Shown here piece after piece: positions 9,108 to 17,476 of a stretch of 64,000 bases of DNA. Location: contig DASYRL010000051.1 in the NCBI GenBank assembly GCA_036004445.1, forward strand, positions 17,934-81,933, written 5' to 3'. Position 1 is the first letter of the stretch; every line of letters begins with the position of its first letter. The notes below the pieces were generated by a model that saw nothing but the letters and a program-made list of their open reading frames with translations, was not told where the DNA came from and made no database searches. The stretch comes from DASXUC01 sp036004445. Its GTDB lineage: Bacteria > Sysuimicrobiota > Sysuimicrobiia > Sysuimicrobiales > Kaftiobacteriaceae. A program made the position numbers and the translations under genes.

Positions 9108-9252
9108 GAATAGTCCTCCTCACATCTTCTCTCTGACCTGACCGGCAGCGAGCCTCCAGAAATAGAGCCCGATCGATTCCTGAGACCACCCTAGTCGGCC
9201 CGAAGAAAACGATGGATCTGTGTGGATGCCCGCTGATGGATGACCAATTTGC

Positions 9253-10707
9253 CTACGGCACCGCACTCTCAAGACGGGACGTACCCCAGATTCCCGGAGG
9301 GAGCTGGAGCAGAGATTGAATATTCGCACGCTGCACCATACGTGTCGTTTCTTCCGTCGCCAGCTCTAGTGTGTCATCTTCATCTAGAGTGAGACACCTG
9401 CCATCGGCGACAATGGGCCTGCCGTCGACAAATACGTCGGTCACGTCGGCCGCCGTCGCGGCATGAACCAACTGCCACAGGGGCATCATGGAGGGCACAA
9501 GGTGAGGCCGCCATAGGTCGACTAGAGTGATGTCTGCCTTCTTGCCGATCTCGAGGGAACCGATCTCGGCCGCCAAGCCAACCGCCGCCGCGGCGTCGAT
9601 CGTGACAGATTCCAACATCTTGCCAGGTGGGAGAATACTCGGATCGTGGAAGTGCGCCCGCTGCAGCCGTTGCGCGGCCCGCATCGCTTCAAACAAGTCG
9701 AACGTCCGGTCGGGAGCGCTGGCATCGCTAGTCACGGCCACGTGCACCCCCAGGTCCACGAGCTCGGGAACGGGGCAGCGGGCGGCGTACGCGCGATGGG
9801 CTTTCGGGCAATGCGCGACTTTCACGTCCAACTCCCGGAGGATTTCTTGATCCTCGATCGTGATGCCGGTACAATGTGCGAGCAGAACGTCCGGCCCGAG
9901 AAATCCCTTGAAATTCTCGTGGACGTGCTCAACCTCCCCACGGTAAGCGTGCGTGTGAATGAATGTACCGTAGCGGTTCCCCAGTCTGCGGATATCACTC
10001 GCCTGTCGAGCCGCGACCCGCAGTTCCTCAACAGTGGGAGATTCACTATGGGGAACCGCAGGCATGTAGGCAGGGCCGAGCATCAACCTGATCCGTCCTC
10101 CGCACGTGCCGTGCAAGCCGCGGACCAGTTCCTCCGTGACCGCCAGACACCGCTCATATGTCGCCTCGTAGCTCTGTGATCGATCCCCCTCCCACCGGGT
10201 AAATTTCCTCGGCCAGGGAGGGCCTGGAGGGCCGACGCTGATGATCGTCCGTCCCCCGATCGCTGCGGAACCTCGGGCAAAGGCGTGCCCATATTCCGGA
10301 TCATCGGTACGCGGCTCATTGCCGAGCATCATCACCCCGCAGGTGATGCCAGACTTAGCCCGCTCCAGCGCGGCCAGCAGTCCATCTGCATGCCAATAGT
10401 CGGGGGTTGTGGCGTTAAAGTACACGTCGGCAATCACGCTAAGCCACGTTCTCGATGGAAGGTAAGCCCCGATCATCTTGAACAGGGTGTGTCCACCGTG
10501 GGCGTGCGCGTCGATCAGACCCGGAAGAATCGCCTTCCGCCGGGCGTCGATTTTCTTTAGTGGCCGAACCCTAGCCACGACCTCGGCTTCTGGGCCGACC
10601 GCGACGATCCGGTCTTCCATGATTGCTACCGCGCCGTTCTCAATCACGCGGCGTTCCGGATCCATGGTGAGGACGACCCCGCCTACGAGGAGTAGATCGG
10701 CATTCAC
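9253..10707 (-). CDS. TrzA/AtzB-like amidohydrolase (chlorohydrolase/deaminase family)
   Basis: This belongs to the mononuclear amidohydrolases such as SAH deaminase, TrzA and guanine deaminase. H68 and H70 are in LIDAHAHGGH, further metal-site motifs are FIHTHAYRGE, LAHCTGI and TSDASAPD, and the C-terminus has the usual GKKADITLVD composite domain. Length is 484 aa. Its ATG overlaps the stop of the upstream hydantoinase-type gene by 4 nt (ATGA), so translation is coupled. Reaction is likely hydrolytic deamination or dechlorination of a nitrogen ring compound; substrate unknown. Confidence 0.8.
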   Translation of the reverse strand: MNADLLLVGGVVLTMDPERRVIENGAVAIMEDRIVAVGPEAEVVARVRPLKKIDARRKAILPGLIDAHAHGGHTLFKMIGAYLPSRTWLSVIADVYFNATTPDYWHADGLLAALERAKSGITCGVMMLGNEPRTDDPEYGHAFARGSAAIGGRTIISVGPPGPPWPRKFTRWEGDRSQSYEATYERCLAVTEELVRGLHGTCGGRIRLMLGPAYMPAVPHSESPTVEELRVAARQASDIRRLGNRYGTFIHTHAYRGEVEHVHENFKGFLGPDVLLAHCTGITIEDQEILRELDVKVAHCPKAHRAYAARCPVPELVDLGVHVAVTSDASAPDRTFDLFEAMRAAQRLQRAHFHDPSILPPGKMLESVTIDAAAAVGLAAEIGSLEIGKKADITLVDLWRPHLVPSMMPLWQLVHAATAADVTDVFVDGRPIVADGRCLTLDEDDTLELATEETTRMVQRANIQSLLQLPPGIWGTSRLESAVP

Positions 10708-12161
10708 GGATCGGTACCCTCCATCCGTTCGTCTCCCGCGGAAGCGCGGGACCGGGGGACATCGGGCTGCCGCGGGAACAACTGTCGTGTAAGGAATCTA
10801 CCGCGCCCGCGTCCGGGAGCAACGAGACAGTGCCCATTCCTGGCCACAGCCTTACCGCCGGCAATGGTCATCACCGGCCACCCCGACAGTTCCATCCCTG
10901 CGTACGGGCTCCAATCGATCGGGGAATCGAACGCGGCAGCTGAGATCTTCAACCGTCTCCCGGGGTCAATAAGCACGAGGTCAGCGTCGCTACCGGGCTG
11001 GATGGCGCCTTTTCGCGGGTACAGGCCAAACACCCGCGCGGGATTCGTGCTGAGGACTGCGACCAGTTGAGGCAGTGTGAGAATCCCGGTCAGCACGGCG
11101 TGTGTGTACATCACGGGAAACCGGGCACCGATCCCAGGGAGTCCATTGGGTACCCTGGTGAAGTCGGCACGCCCCCGATCTTTAGCCGCCATATCGAATC
11201 CGCAGTGGTCGGAACTGACTACCGATAGCACGCCGGTGGCCAGCCCTTCCCATAGGGCCTCCACATCGCTGGCAGGCCGCAGAGGGGGACTGCAAATGAA
11301 ACGATGGCCGTCTGGTTCCGAGTACACTCCTTCCGTGAGGGTCAGGTAGTGCGTGCATGTTTCAGCAAACACCTTGACGCCACGCGCCCGAGCCGCACCA
11401 ACCAACTGCAGCCCATCACGGGTGGAGAGATGGAAGATGTAAAGCGTGCCATGCGAGCGTTCAGCAAAGAAGAGGGCCCGATTGATCGCTTCCGCCTCCA
11501 CATCGCTGGGCTTGGTGTGGGCAAAATCCATCGCGGTCGTCTTGGCCTGACGGACGGCCTGCTCGGTGTTGAATTCGGCGATGGGAGCGTTCTCCGCATG
11601 CACGCCTACCAAACCGCCGCGCGTTGCAGTCTCACGCAGGGTGTTGAACAGCATTGCATCGTCTGCCATCCGTCCTTGCTTGCGATAGATCATGTAGAGC
11701 TTAAACGACGGCAGGCCAGCCGTGATGAGCGTGGAAATTGCATCCAATGTCTCTGGCGTCGTGCGCGTGAGCGCCGGGTGCACGGAGTAATCGATTACAA
11801 CCCTGCCTTCGGCCTCCGCCCGCCGTGCGGCGACCGTCGCGATCGGATCGAGATCGCGCTGGATTGCAAAGTCAATCACAGCGGTCGTCCCACCGGCCGC
11901 GGCCGTCCCGGACCCAGTGGCAAAATCGTCGGCGGCGCTGACCCACCCATCGTCCAAGAAAATTCGGTGGCCCAGATGCACATGCGGATCCACGAGCCCG
12001 GGAAATACGAGCAGGCCTGAGGCATCAATCATCTCTCTCGCCTGCGGCAGGATCCCAGGCCCGGCGACGGCCACGATACGGCCGCGCCGAATAGCAACAT
12101 CCCCATCGAAGACGCCATCAATCGTGACGATCGTACCGCCCCGCACAACCAGATCCAGCAT
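10704..12161 (-). CDS. Dihydropyrimidinase/hydantoinase-family cyclic amidohydrolase
   Basis: This is the third ring-opening amidohydrolase of the region. Site residues are H60 and H62 (VDPHVHLGH), K154 (PSFKLYMIY), H188 (GVHAEN), H244 (IFHLST) and D318 (SSDHCGFD). Length is 485 aa. It resembles D-hydantoinase/dihydropyrimidinase more closely than the gene at 3646. It sits between the CodA-like gene (42 nt upstream) and the TrzA-like gene (4-nt overlap), in one operon. Substrate range is not deducible. Confidence 0.85.
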   Translation of the reverse strand: MLDLVVRGGTIVTIDGVFDGDVAIRRGRIVAVAGPGILPQAREMIDASGLLVFPGLVDPHVHLGHRIFLDDGWVSAADDFATGSGTAAAGGTTAVIDFAIQRDLDPIATVAARRAEAEGRVVIDYSVHPALTRTTPETLDAISTLITAGLPSFKLYMIYRKQGRMADDAMLFNTLRETATRGGLVGVHAENAPIAEFNTEQAVRQAKTTAMDFAHTKPSDVEAEAINRALFFAERSHGTLYIFHLSTRDGLQLVGAARARGVKVFAETCTHYLTLTEGVYSEPDGHRFICSPPLRPASDVEALWEGLATGVLSVVSSDHCGFDMAAKDRGRADFTRVPNGLPGIGARFPVMYTHAVLTGILTLPQLVAVLSTNPARVFGLYPRKGAIQPGSDADLVLIDPGRRLKISAAAFDSPIDWSPYAGMELSGWPVMTIAGGKAVARNGHCLVAPGRGRGRFLTRQLFPRQPDVPRSRASAGDERMEGTDP

Positions 12162-12203
12162 CCATCCTCCCTGTGCCCGGTTGCTACCTTCCTGCTGTCA
12201 CGA

Positions 12204-13493
12204 TCAGCCGGCGTGCAGCCGGGTCGAGACCTCAGTCTCTGCGATCACATTGCCCCGCTTGAAGACCCACCGCCGAGTCGTTTCGCCAGCGAGCAGTTCA
12301 TCGATCGACCGAGCGGAAAACACGACCAAGTCGGCGTAGCGTCCTGGCTCCAGACCGTAGCCCTCCAGCCTCATAAGACGGGCCGGCGCAACGGTGTGCA
12401 GACGGAGCATCTCGACGAAATCGTCGTCGGTGACAAGATGACAGGCCAGCGCGGACACGATTGCGTTCTGAAGCAGGTCAGTGTTGCCGAAGGGCATGAA
12501 AGGGTCGCGGATATTGTCGGTCCCCACAGCAACCTGCACGCCTGCCGCCCGCAGCTCACGAAGGCGGGTCACCCCGCGGCGGGTGTGGATCGCATCGCTA
12601 CGTCCGTGGATATACATGTTGCTCGCAGGCAACGCCACGACAGCGACGCCGGCGCGGCTAAGAAGCTCCACTACGTTCGCCCGGAGATCGGCAGGGATCG
12701 AGTCAAGCGCGGAGAGGTGGCTGGCGGTAACCCTGCCCTGATAGCCTTCCGCGATCGTCTTTTCCGCCAGATAGACAGTCCCCAGACCGTCTGGATAGAG
12801 GCGGCCGTCCGCATGGCGGCTGACCGCGCGGGTGTAGTCACGGTCGATATCCAGATCGACATGGACATCGATGTCCCGGTCAAAGGTCACGGCGAGGCGG
12901 AACACAATGTCTGTTTGCGCCTTCAGGGCCTCCGCATCGGCAGCGATACTAAGATGGCCTCCCACGACATCTGCGCCGAGGCGGAGGGCCTCGTTCATCA
13001 ACTGCTCCGTCCCGGGTTGCTCGAGAATCCCCTCCTGCGGAAACGCGACGATCTGCAGATCCACAGTGCCCCGCCATTCGTTGCGCAGCGACAACAAGGC
13101 CTCCAGGCCCTTGAGGCCCACAATGGGATCGATGTCTACATGCGTGCGTATCGCAGTCACGCCGTGCGCAATGCCCTTACGGAGCGCACGCGCGGCACGT
13201 ACCCGCACGTCCTCGACGGTGAACGTCGCTTTCGCTTCCTTCATCCGGCGTCGCGCCTCTCCGATCGTCCCGCTGACATTGGGCACGCGGCTGGCGAGGA
13301 ACGCTTTGTCGAGGTGGGCATGCACGTTCACCAAGCCTGGCAGCACGACGCGACCCCCAGTCGGGATCCTTCCAGTCGGGTCATGGGCAGCGCCGTGCGG
13401 GTGGACTGCTGCGATTACGCCGCCACGGATCGCCACGTCAACCGGGGGCCTGTGCCCCCAGAGCAAAGCCTCTTCGAGAATTAGCGTCGACAT
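12204..13493 (-). CDS. Cytosine-deaminase-like (CodA family) amidohydrolase lacking the catalytic Glu
   Basis: The fold signatures of CodA-type enzymes are present: H58 and H60 (VNVHAHLDKAF), RTHVDID near 117, VAFPQEGI near 149, H211 (DVHVDLDID), H259 (TASHLSAL) and D326 (VGTDNIRDPFMP). In E. coli CodA the third motif reads HCDE and the Glu is the proton shuttle; here that position is Leu214. Therefore a plain deaminase role is doubtful, although a neighbouring Asp could substitute. Length is 429 aa. It belongs to the same minus-strand operon as the hydantoinase-like and TrzA-like genes. Confidence 0.7.
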   Translation of the reverse strand: MSTLILEEALLWGHRPPVDVAIRGGVIAAVHPHGAAHDPTGRIPTGGRVVLPGLVNVHAHLDKAFLASRVPNVSGTIGEARRRMKEAKATFTVEDVRVRAARALRKGIAHGVTAIRTHVDIDPIVGLKGLEALLSLRNEWRGTVDLQIVAFPQEGILEQPGTEQLMNEALRLGADVVGGHLSIAADAEALKAQTDIVFRLAVTFDRDIDVHVDLDIDRDYTRAVSRHADGRLYPDGLGTVYLAEKTIAEGYQGRVTASHLSALDSIPADLRANVVELLSRAGVAVVALPASNMYIHGRSDAIHTRRGVTRLRELRAAGVQVAVGTDNIRDPFMPFGNTDLLQNAIVSALACHLVTDDDFVEMLRLHTVAPARLMRLEGYGLEPGRYADLVVFSARSIDELLAGETTRRWVFKRGNVIAETEVSTRLHAG

Positions 13494-13526
13494 GACAGGC
13501 TCTCGAGATCCACCGCCACTTCCTCT

Positions 13527-13826
13527 CTAGCGGGCCAGCACGTTTGTCGCGACACCGTCTTGGCCTCCAATGAGTCGTCCATCGGGTAACCAGCGGGGCG
13601 GTACACAGCGGTGCTTGCCCAACGTCAACTGCCTCGGGGAACATGAATCACCATCGAGGGCTACCAGCACCAGTTGTGAGCGATAGGTGTCCCGTTCGGA
13701 ATCGATCTCGTTCCGCACATGAACCGCGTGCGGGCCAGTGGGAGAGACCTGCGGTTCACCATCCACCGCAGGTCCAACAGGTCCTCGATAGTGATAGCTC
13801 GTTTTCCCCGTCGGTGTCGGCTTCAT
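13527..13826 (-). pseudogene. N-terminal fragment of an S9 (prolyl-oligopeptidase-type) peptidase
   Basis: A 99-codon reading frame starts at ATG 13826, overlapping the permease stop by one base (TGATGA), so it was translationally coupled to the transporter. It encodes PQVSPTG, then a strand-rich segment ending RQLTLG and PPRWLPDGR, the repeated pattern of the S9 N-terminal beta-propeller. No propeller remainder or alpha/beta-hydrolase domain follows; it stops 33 nt before the CodA-like gene. I interpret it as the leftover start of a peptidase gene deleted internally. Confidence 0.5.
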
Positions 13827-14761
13827 CAGTCATACGTGATCCGGGGATCAATAACCACATAGAATAGGTCCACCGTCAGGTTCACCATCACATACGTAAC
13901 CGCGCTCAATAGAACAAGCGTCTGGACGAGCGGAAAGTCCTTGCCCAGGATCGCCTCGACCATCAGCCGCCCCAGGCCCCGCCGCGCGAAGACCGTCTCC
14001 GTGATCACCGCCCCCGCCAGCAGCGACCCAAATTGCAGCCCGACAACGGTGACAACAGGGATCAGCGCATTGCGGAGGGCGTGGCGGTAGACGATGGAAG
14101 ACTCCGGCAGGCCTTTGGCGCGAGCCGTCCGCACGAAGTCTTCGTGCAGAGTTTCGAGGAGGCTGGAACGCGTCAGGCGTGCGATCAGGGCCGCCGAGAA
14201 AACGCCCAGGGTCACCGCCGGCAGGACCAAGTGACTGAAACTGCCCTCTCCTGAGGTCGGGAACCAGCCAAGGTACACTGAAAAGATGATAATGGCCATC
14301 AATCCGAACCAGAAGGTGGGCATCGCCAGTCCCCAGGTCGCTGCCACCATGGTGAACGTGTCGATTAGGGTTCCACGTTTGACAGCCGCCACAATGCCCG
14401 TCAAGATACCAAACACCACCGCGAAGATCAGGGCCGCCAGTCCCAGTTCAATGGTAAAGGGTAGTTCGCTTTTGATGATGTCGATGACGCGTCCCTGCAG
14501 GGTGATGGACTTTCCGAAATCGCCGCGCACCGCTTTTGCCACGAAACTCAGGTACTGCATCATCAACGGCTTGTCCAGTCCGAACTCCCGCCGCAAACTC
14601 TGCAGTCGTGCAGGGGGCACCTCCTGGATGTTATCGACCTGCCGGTAGAGGAGAAGAATGGGGTCGCCGGGGACGAGGTACAACATGAGAAAGACGATTA
14701 GAGTTACCCCCAAGAGGATAGGGACCAGCCCAATCAGCCGTCGGGCAACATATCTGAACAC
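13826..14761 (-). CDS. DppB/OppB-type ABC transporter permease
   Basis: This is an integral membrane subunit with about six membrane spans. It starts with the family-typical FRYVARRLIGLVPILLGVTL and ends IDPRITYD. The EAA loop that contacts the ATPase is visible near residues 205-225 (RTARAKGLPESSIVYRHA). It lies 48 nt after the solute-binding protein gene, with the partner permease C on the other side. No Dpp-type ATPases occur in the window, so energy-coupling subunits must be encoded elsewhere. Confidence 0.9.
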   Translation of the reverse strand: MFRYVARRLIGLVPILLGVTLIVFLMLYLVPGDPILLLYRQVDNIQEVPPARLQSLRREFGLDKPLMMQYLSFVAKAVRGDFGKSITLQGRVIDIIKSELPFTIELGLAALIFAVVFGILTGIVAAVKRGTLIDTFTMVAATWGLAMPTFWFGLMAIIIFSVYLGWFPTSGEGSFSHLVLPAVTLGVFSAALIARLTRSSLLETLHEDFVRTARAKGLPESSIVYRHALRNALIPVVTVVGLQFGSLLAGAVITETVFARRGLGRLMVEAILGKDFPLVQTLVLLSAVTYVMVNLTVDLFYVVIDPRITYD

Positions 14762-14809
14762 GACAAATCCTCAGGCCGGGGGCGACCGGCCGCCGCCCCC
14801 CGCAGAAAA

Positions 14810-16411
14810 CTATCTGGACAGCCACGCGTCGTAGAAGCGTGGCCATGAATCATACGGATAGAATACGTCTTGGACCGTATTGCGCATGAGCCACGGGTAA
14901 TACTCGTCAACGAGCGGAATTCCCGAGGCGGAGACGAGAATGATCCGCTGTGCGCGACTCACGAGATCCCGCTTTCGTTTCAAGTCCATGGTCACGTTGA
15001 GCTGATCAACGATGCGATCCAGCTCAGGATTGCACAATCCTGACGGGCTGTCTGGGAACTGGCACGCCCAATCTTCGATGCCAAACAGCAGACCCGGACC
15101 GCTTCGGCTGCGCAGCACGATGTCGACTTGCCGCCGCTCCATCACGCTGAACCACGTCGCCAAGTCCACGATGCGGATCTTCATATCGATGCCGACGTCC
15201 GCCAGCATGGCTTGAATCGGCTGTACTTCGTTGAGGAACACTTGGGGTTCGACGGCCTCGATCTGCAGCCGCTTTCCGTCCTTCACCCTAATCCCGTCCG
15301 AACCCAATCTCCATCCCGCCTGCTCTAGCAGCTCGCGCGCCCGCTTCGGATTGTAGGGAAAGTTGAACGGTTTGAATTGGTCGAGAGAGCCGGGTTCCCA
15401 GTTCTTGCCAGCAATAGTCCCGTATGCTACGCGCGCCAGGCCCGAGTAGCGCGGGAGCCGGACGAGCACCTCCCGGTTCATCGCATGGGCGATGGCCTGA
15501 CGCAGCCGCTGATCATCGAGAGGCGGCCGCTTGACGTTGATGTGGAGGGCCCGGGTGGTTCCCGCCTTCAGGTTCAGGGCGCCCGCAAACCCGCGACGCT
15601 TGCTCCACTCGCCATAGACATGTTGCAGCTGCTGCCCCTCGATAAACTGCACCTCGTCGCGTTCCAAGGCGGAGAGCCGCGTCGTAGGTTCCTGCACGGT
15701 CTTGAAGATGAGGTTGTCCAAGTATGCGGGCCCGGAGTGCTTGTAGATGGGAGATCCCCACCGATACTGAGGGAAACGCTCCATCACAATCTCAGTGCGC
15801 TCTACGTACCGGACTAACTTGAAGGGACCTGTTCCCACCATCACCTTGCTGCCGTAGTCAGCACCAGCTGCCCGGACGGCAACCGGGGAGTGAAACCCAA
15901 TCCGATAAGCCTGGATGTCCCACCAGAAGCCCTGGGGACGCTTCCAAGTTATGCGAATTGTGAACCGGTCGACGACTTCAGTCCCTACGTAATCTTCACC
16001 GCCCATGAGGCTGTAGCTGAACGCGTCCTTTTCGGCAAACCGATCGAGATTAAACTTGGCAGCCGCTGCGTCGAATCGGGTCCCGTCGTGGAACACCACA
16101 TCGTCGCGCAGCACATACGTAATGCTGCGGCCGTCCGCCGAAACCGTCCAGCTCTTGGCCAGCGCTGGCTTGGGCTCGCCCGTCTTAGGATCGAGTCGCG
16201 CGAGCGGGTCGAGCAGGTGCTTCCCGACGAGCCAGTTTAACGTGGCCCGAGCTTCTTTTGGATCGAGCGAGCCGACTGCCGAAATGTTCCACGCGACCGT
16301 CAGCGTACCACCCTGTCGGGGGGCGGTCGTCTGAGCCAAAGAAGGCGCCAACAGCCCACCGATGATGCCTACGGCCATGAGCAAAACGAAGATACGCCTA
16401 TGCCTACTCAT
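14810..16411 (-). CDS. ABC transporter substrate-binding protein, family 5
   Basis: This is a second DppA/OppA-like binding protein. I prefer ATG 16411 (533 aa), with AAGGTGG five bases before it; an in-frame GTG at 16420 is the alternative. The signal peptide is clear (RRIFVLLMAVGIIGGLLAPSLAQ), followed by RQGGTLTVAWN. The gene is placed between permease C and permease B, forming a C-SBP-B order. It is distant from the other binding protein at 577 (different body sequence), so the two probably bind different ligands and may share the permeases. Confidence 0.88.
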   Translation of the reverse strand: MSRHRRIFVLLMAVGIIGGLLAPSLAQTTAPRQGGTLTVAWNISAVGSLDPKEARATLNWLVGKHLLDPLARLDPKTGEPKPALAKSWTVSADGRSITYVLRDDVVFHDGTRFDAAAAKFNLDRFAEKDAFSYSLMGGEDYVGTEVVDRFTIRITWKRPQGFWWDIQAYRIGFHSPVAVRAAGADYGSKVMVGTGPFKLVRYVERTEIVMERFPQYRWGSPIYKHSGPAYLDNLIFKTVQEPTTRLSALERDEVQFIEGQQLQHVYGEWSKRRGFAGALNLKAGTTRALHINVKRPPLDDQRLRQAIAHAMNREVLVRLPRYSGLARVAYGTIAGKNWEPGSLDQFKPFNFPYNPKRARELLEQAGWRLGSDGIRVKDGKRLQIEAVEPQVFLNEVQPIQAMLADVGIDMKIRIVDLATWFSVMERRQVDIVLRSRSGPGLLFGIEDWACQFPDSPSGLCNPELDRIVDQLNVTMDLKRKRDLVSRAQRIILVSASGIPLVDEYYPWLMRNTVQDVFYPYDSWPRFYDAWLSR

Positions 16412-16458
16412 CCATACCACCTTCTTTCTCTTGTTGTTGCTGCATCGGGCCGTCCTGT

Positions 16459-17367
16459 CTATTGCTTGCGAACCTTGCGCACCTTCGGATCAAGGATGTC
16501 CCGAAACCCATCTCCCAACAGATTCACGGCCAGCACGGTTAGAGTAATCGCCGAACCGGGGAACACTGTCAACCACCACGCCTGCCGTATGAACGGGCGC
16601 GCGGCGGACAGCATCTCTCCCCACTCCGGGGTGGGTGGCTGGGCGCCGAGACCCAAAAAACTGAGCGAGGCTGTGGTTAGAACCGCGGCTCCGACCCGCA
16701 GCGTGGCCAGCACGAGTACAGGACCGACGACGTTCGGCAGGAGATGGCGAACCATGATCCGTGCGTGACCGCATCCCAGAGCCCGCGCGGCGAGCACGTA
16801 CTCCCGCGATCCTTCGCTTAAGACGCTTCCACGAACCACCCTGGTGAACGCCGGAATCGACGCGACGGCTACAGCCAGCATGGCGTTGAGAAGAGAAGGC
16901 CCCAGGACGGCGACAATCACCAGAGCGAGAAGAAACCCGGGGAAAGCGAGAAAGATGTCGATCATCCTCGAGATAATCTCGTCTGTCCATCCGCCGAAGT
17001 AGGCGGCAATGACTCCCAGCGGCACTCCGGCGAGCATGGCGATCAGCACGACTAGCAGCCCGGAGCTGAGCGAGAGGCGGCCCCCAAACAGAACGCGCGC
17101 GAGGATGTCGCGGCCGAACGGGTCGGTCCCGAAGGGATGCGAACGCGTCGGCGCCTGCAGCGCGACCAGTACGTCCTGCTTCAATGGAGAGTGCTGCGAT
17201 AGGATCGGCGCGAGGAGTGCCAGCACCACGATCGTGGACAGTAGCACTAAACCGACTATGGCCGAAGGATGCTGCCAGATCAGGCGGTGGAGAGGGACAC
17301 GCCGGCGGATGCGCAAAGCCCCCGAGGCCTCAGGCTCACGGATCTCAGCTGACTGCATAATTCCCAC
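16459..17367 (-). CDS. DppC/OppC-type ABC transporter permease
   Basis: This is the second integral membrane subunit. It has an N-terminal cytoplasmic extension, then LSTIVVLALLAPILSQHSP, the Dpp/OppC signature FGTDPFGRDILARVLFGGR, and an EAA loop (YVLAARALGCGHARIMVRHLL). The C-terminus DGFRDILDPKVRK is typical. Start may be GTG 17367, with AGGA upstream, or ATG 17358. It is the first of the three transporter genes, 109 nt downstream of the DRE-TIM gene. Confidence 0.9.
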   Translation of the reverse strand: MGIMQSAEIREPEASGALRIRRRVPLHRLIWQHPSAIVGLVLLSTIVVLALLAPILSQHSPLKQDVLVALQAPTRSHPFGTDPFGRDILARVLFGGRLSLSSGLLVVLIAMLAGVPLGVIAAYFGGWTDEIISRMIDIFLAFPGFLLALVIVAVLGPSLLNAMLAVAVASIPAFTRVVRGSVLSEGSREYVLAARALGCGHARIMVRHLLPNVVGPVLVLATLRVGAAVLTTASLSFLGLGAQPPTPEWGEMLSAARPFIRQAWWLTVFPGSAITLTVLAVNLLGDGFRDILDPKVRKVRKQ

Positions 17368-17476
17368 AAATTCCTGCTTGATTTTCAGGTTCCACCTCTC
17401 TCATTCGAGAGAAGGAGAGCATTGCCCGCCGGTCGTGCGGAACAGCAGTCCCCCGTGTGACGATCGAAACCCTAGA

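Noticed and set aside
12213..13484. 423-codon plus-strand frame opposite the CodA-like gene
   Set aside because: It is an antisense shadow with no domain pattern; the minus-strand protein has full CodA-family motifs.
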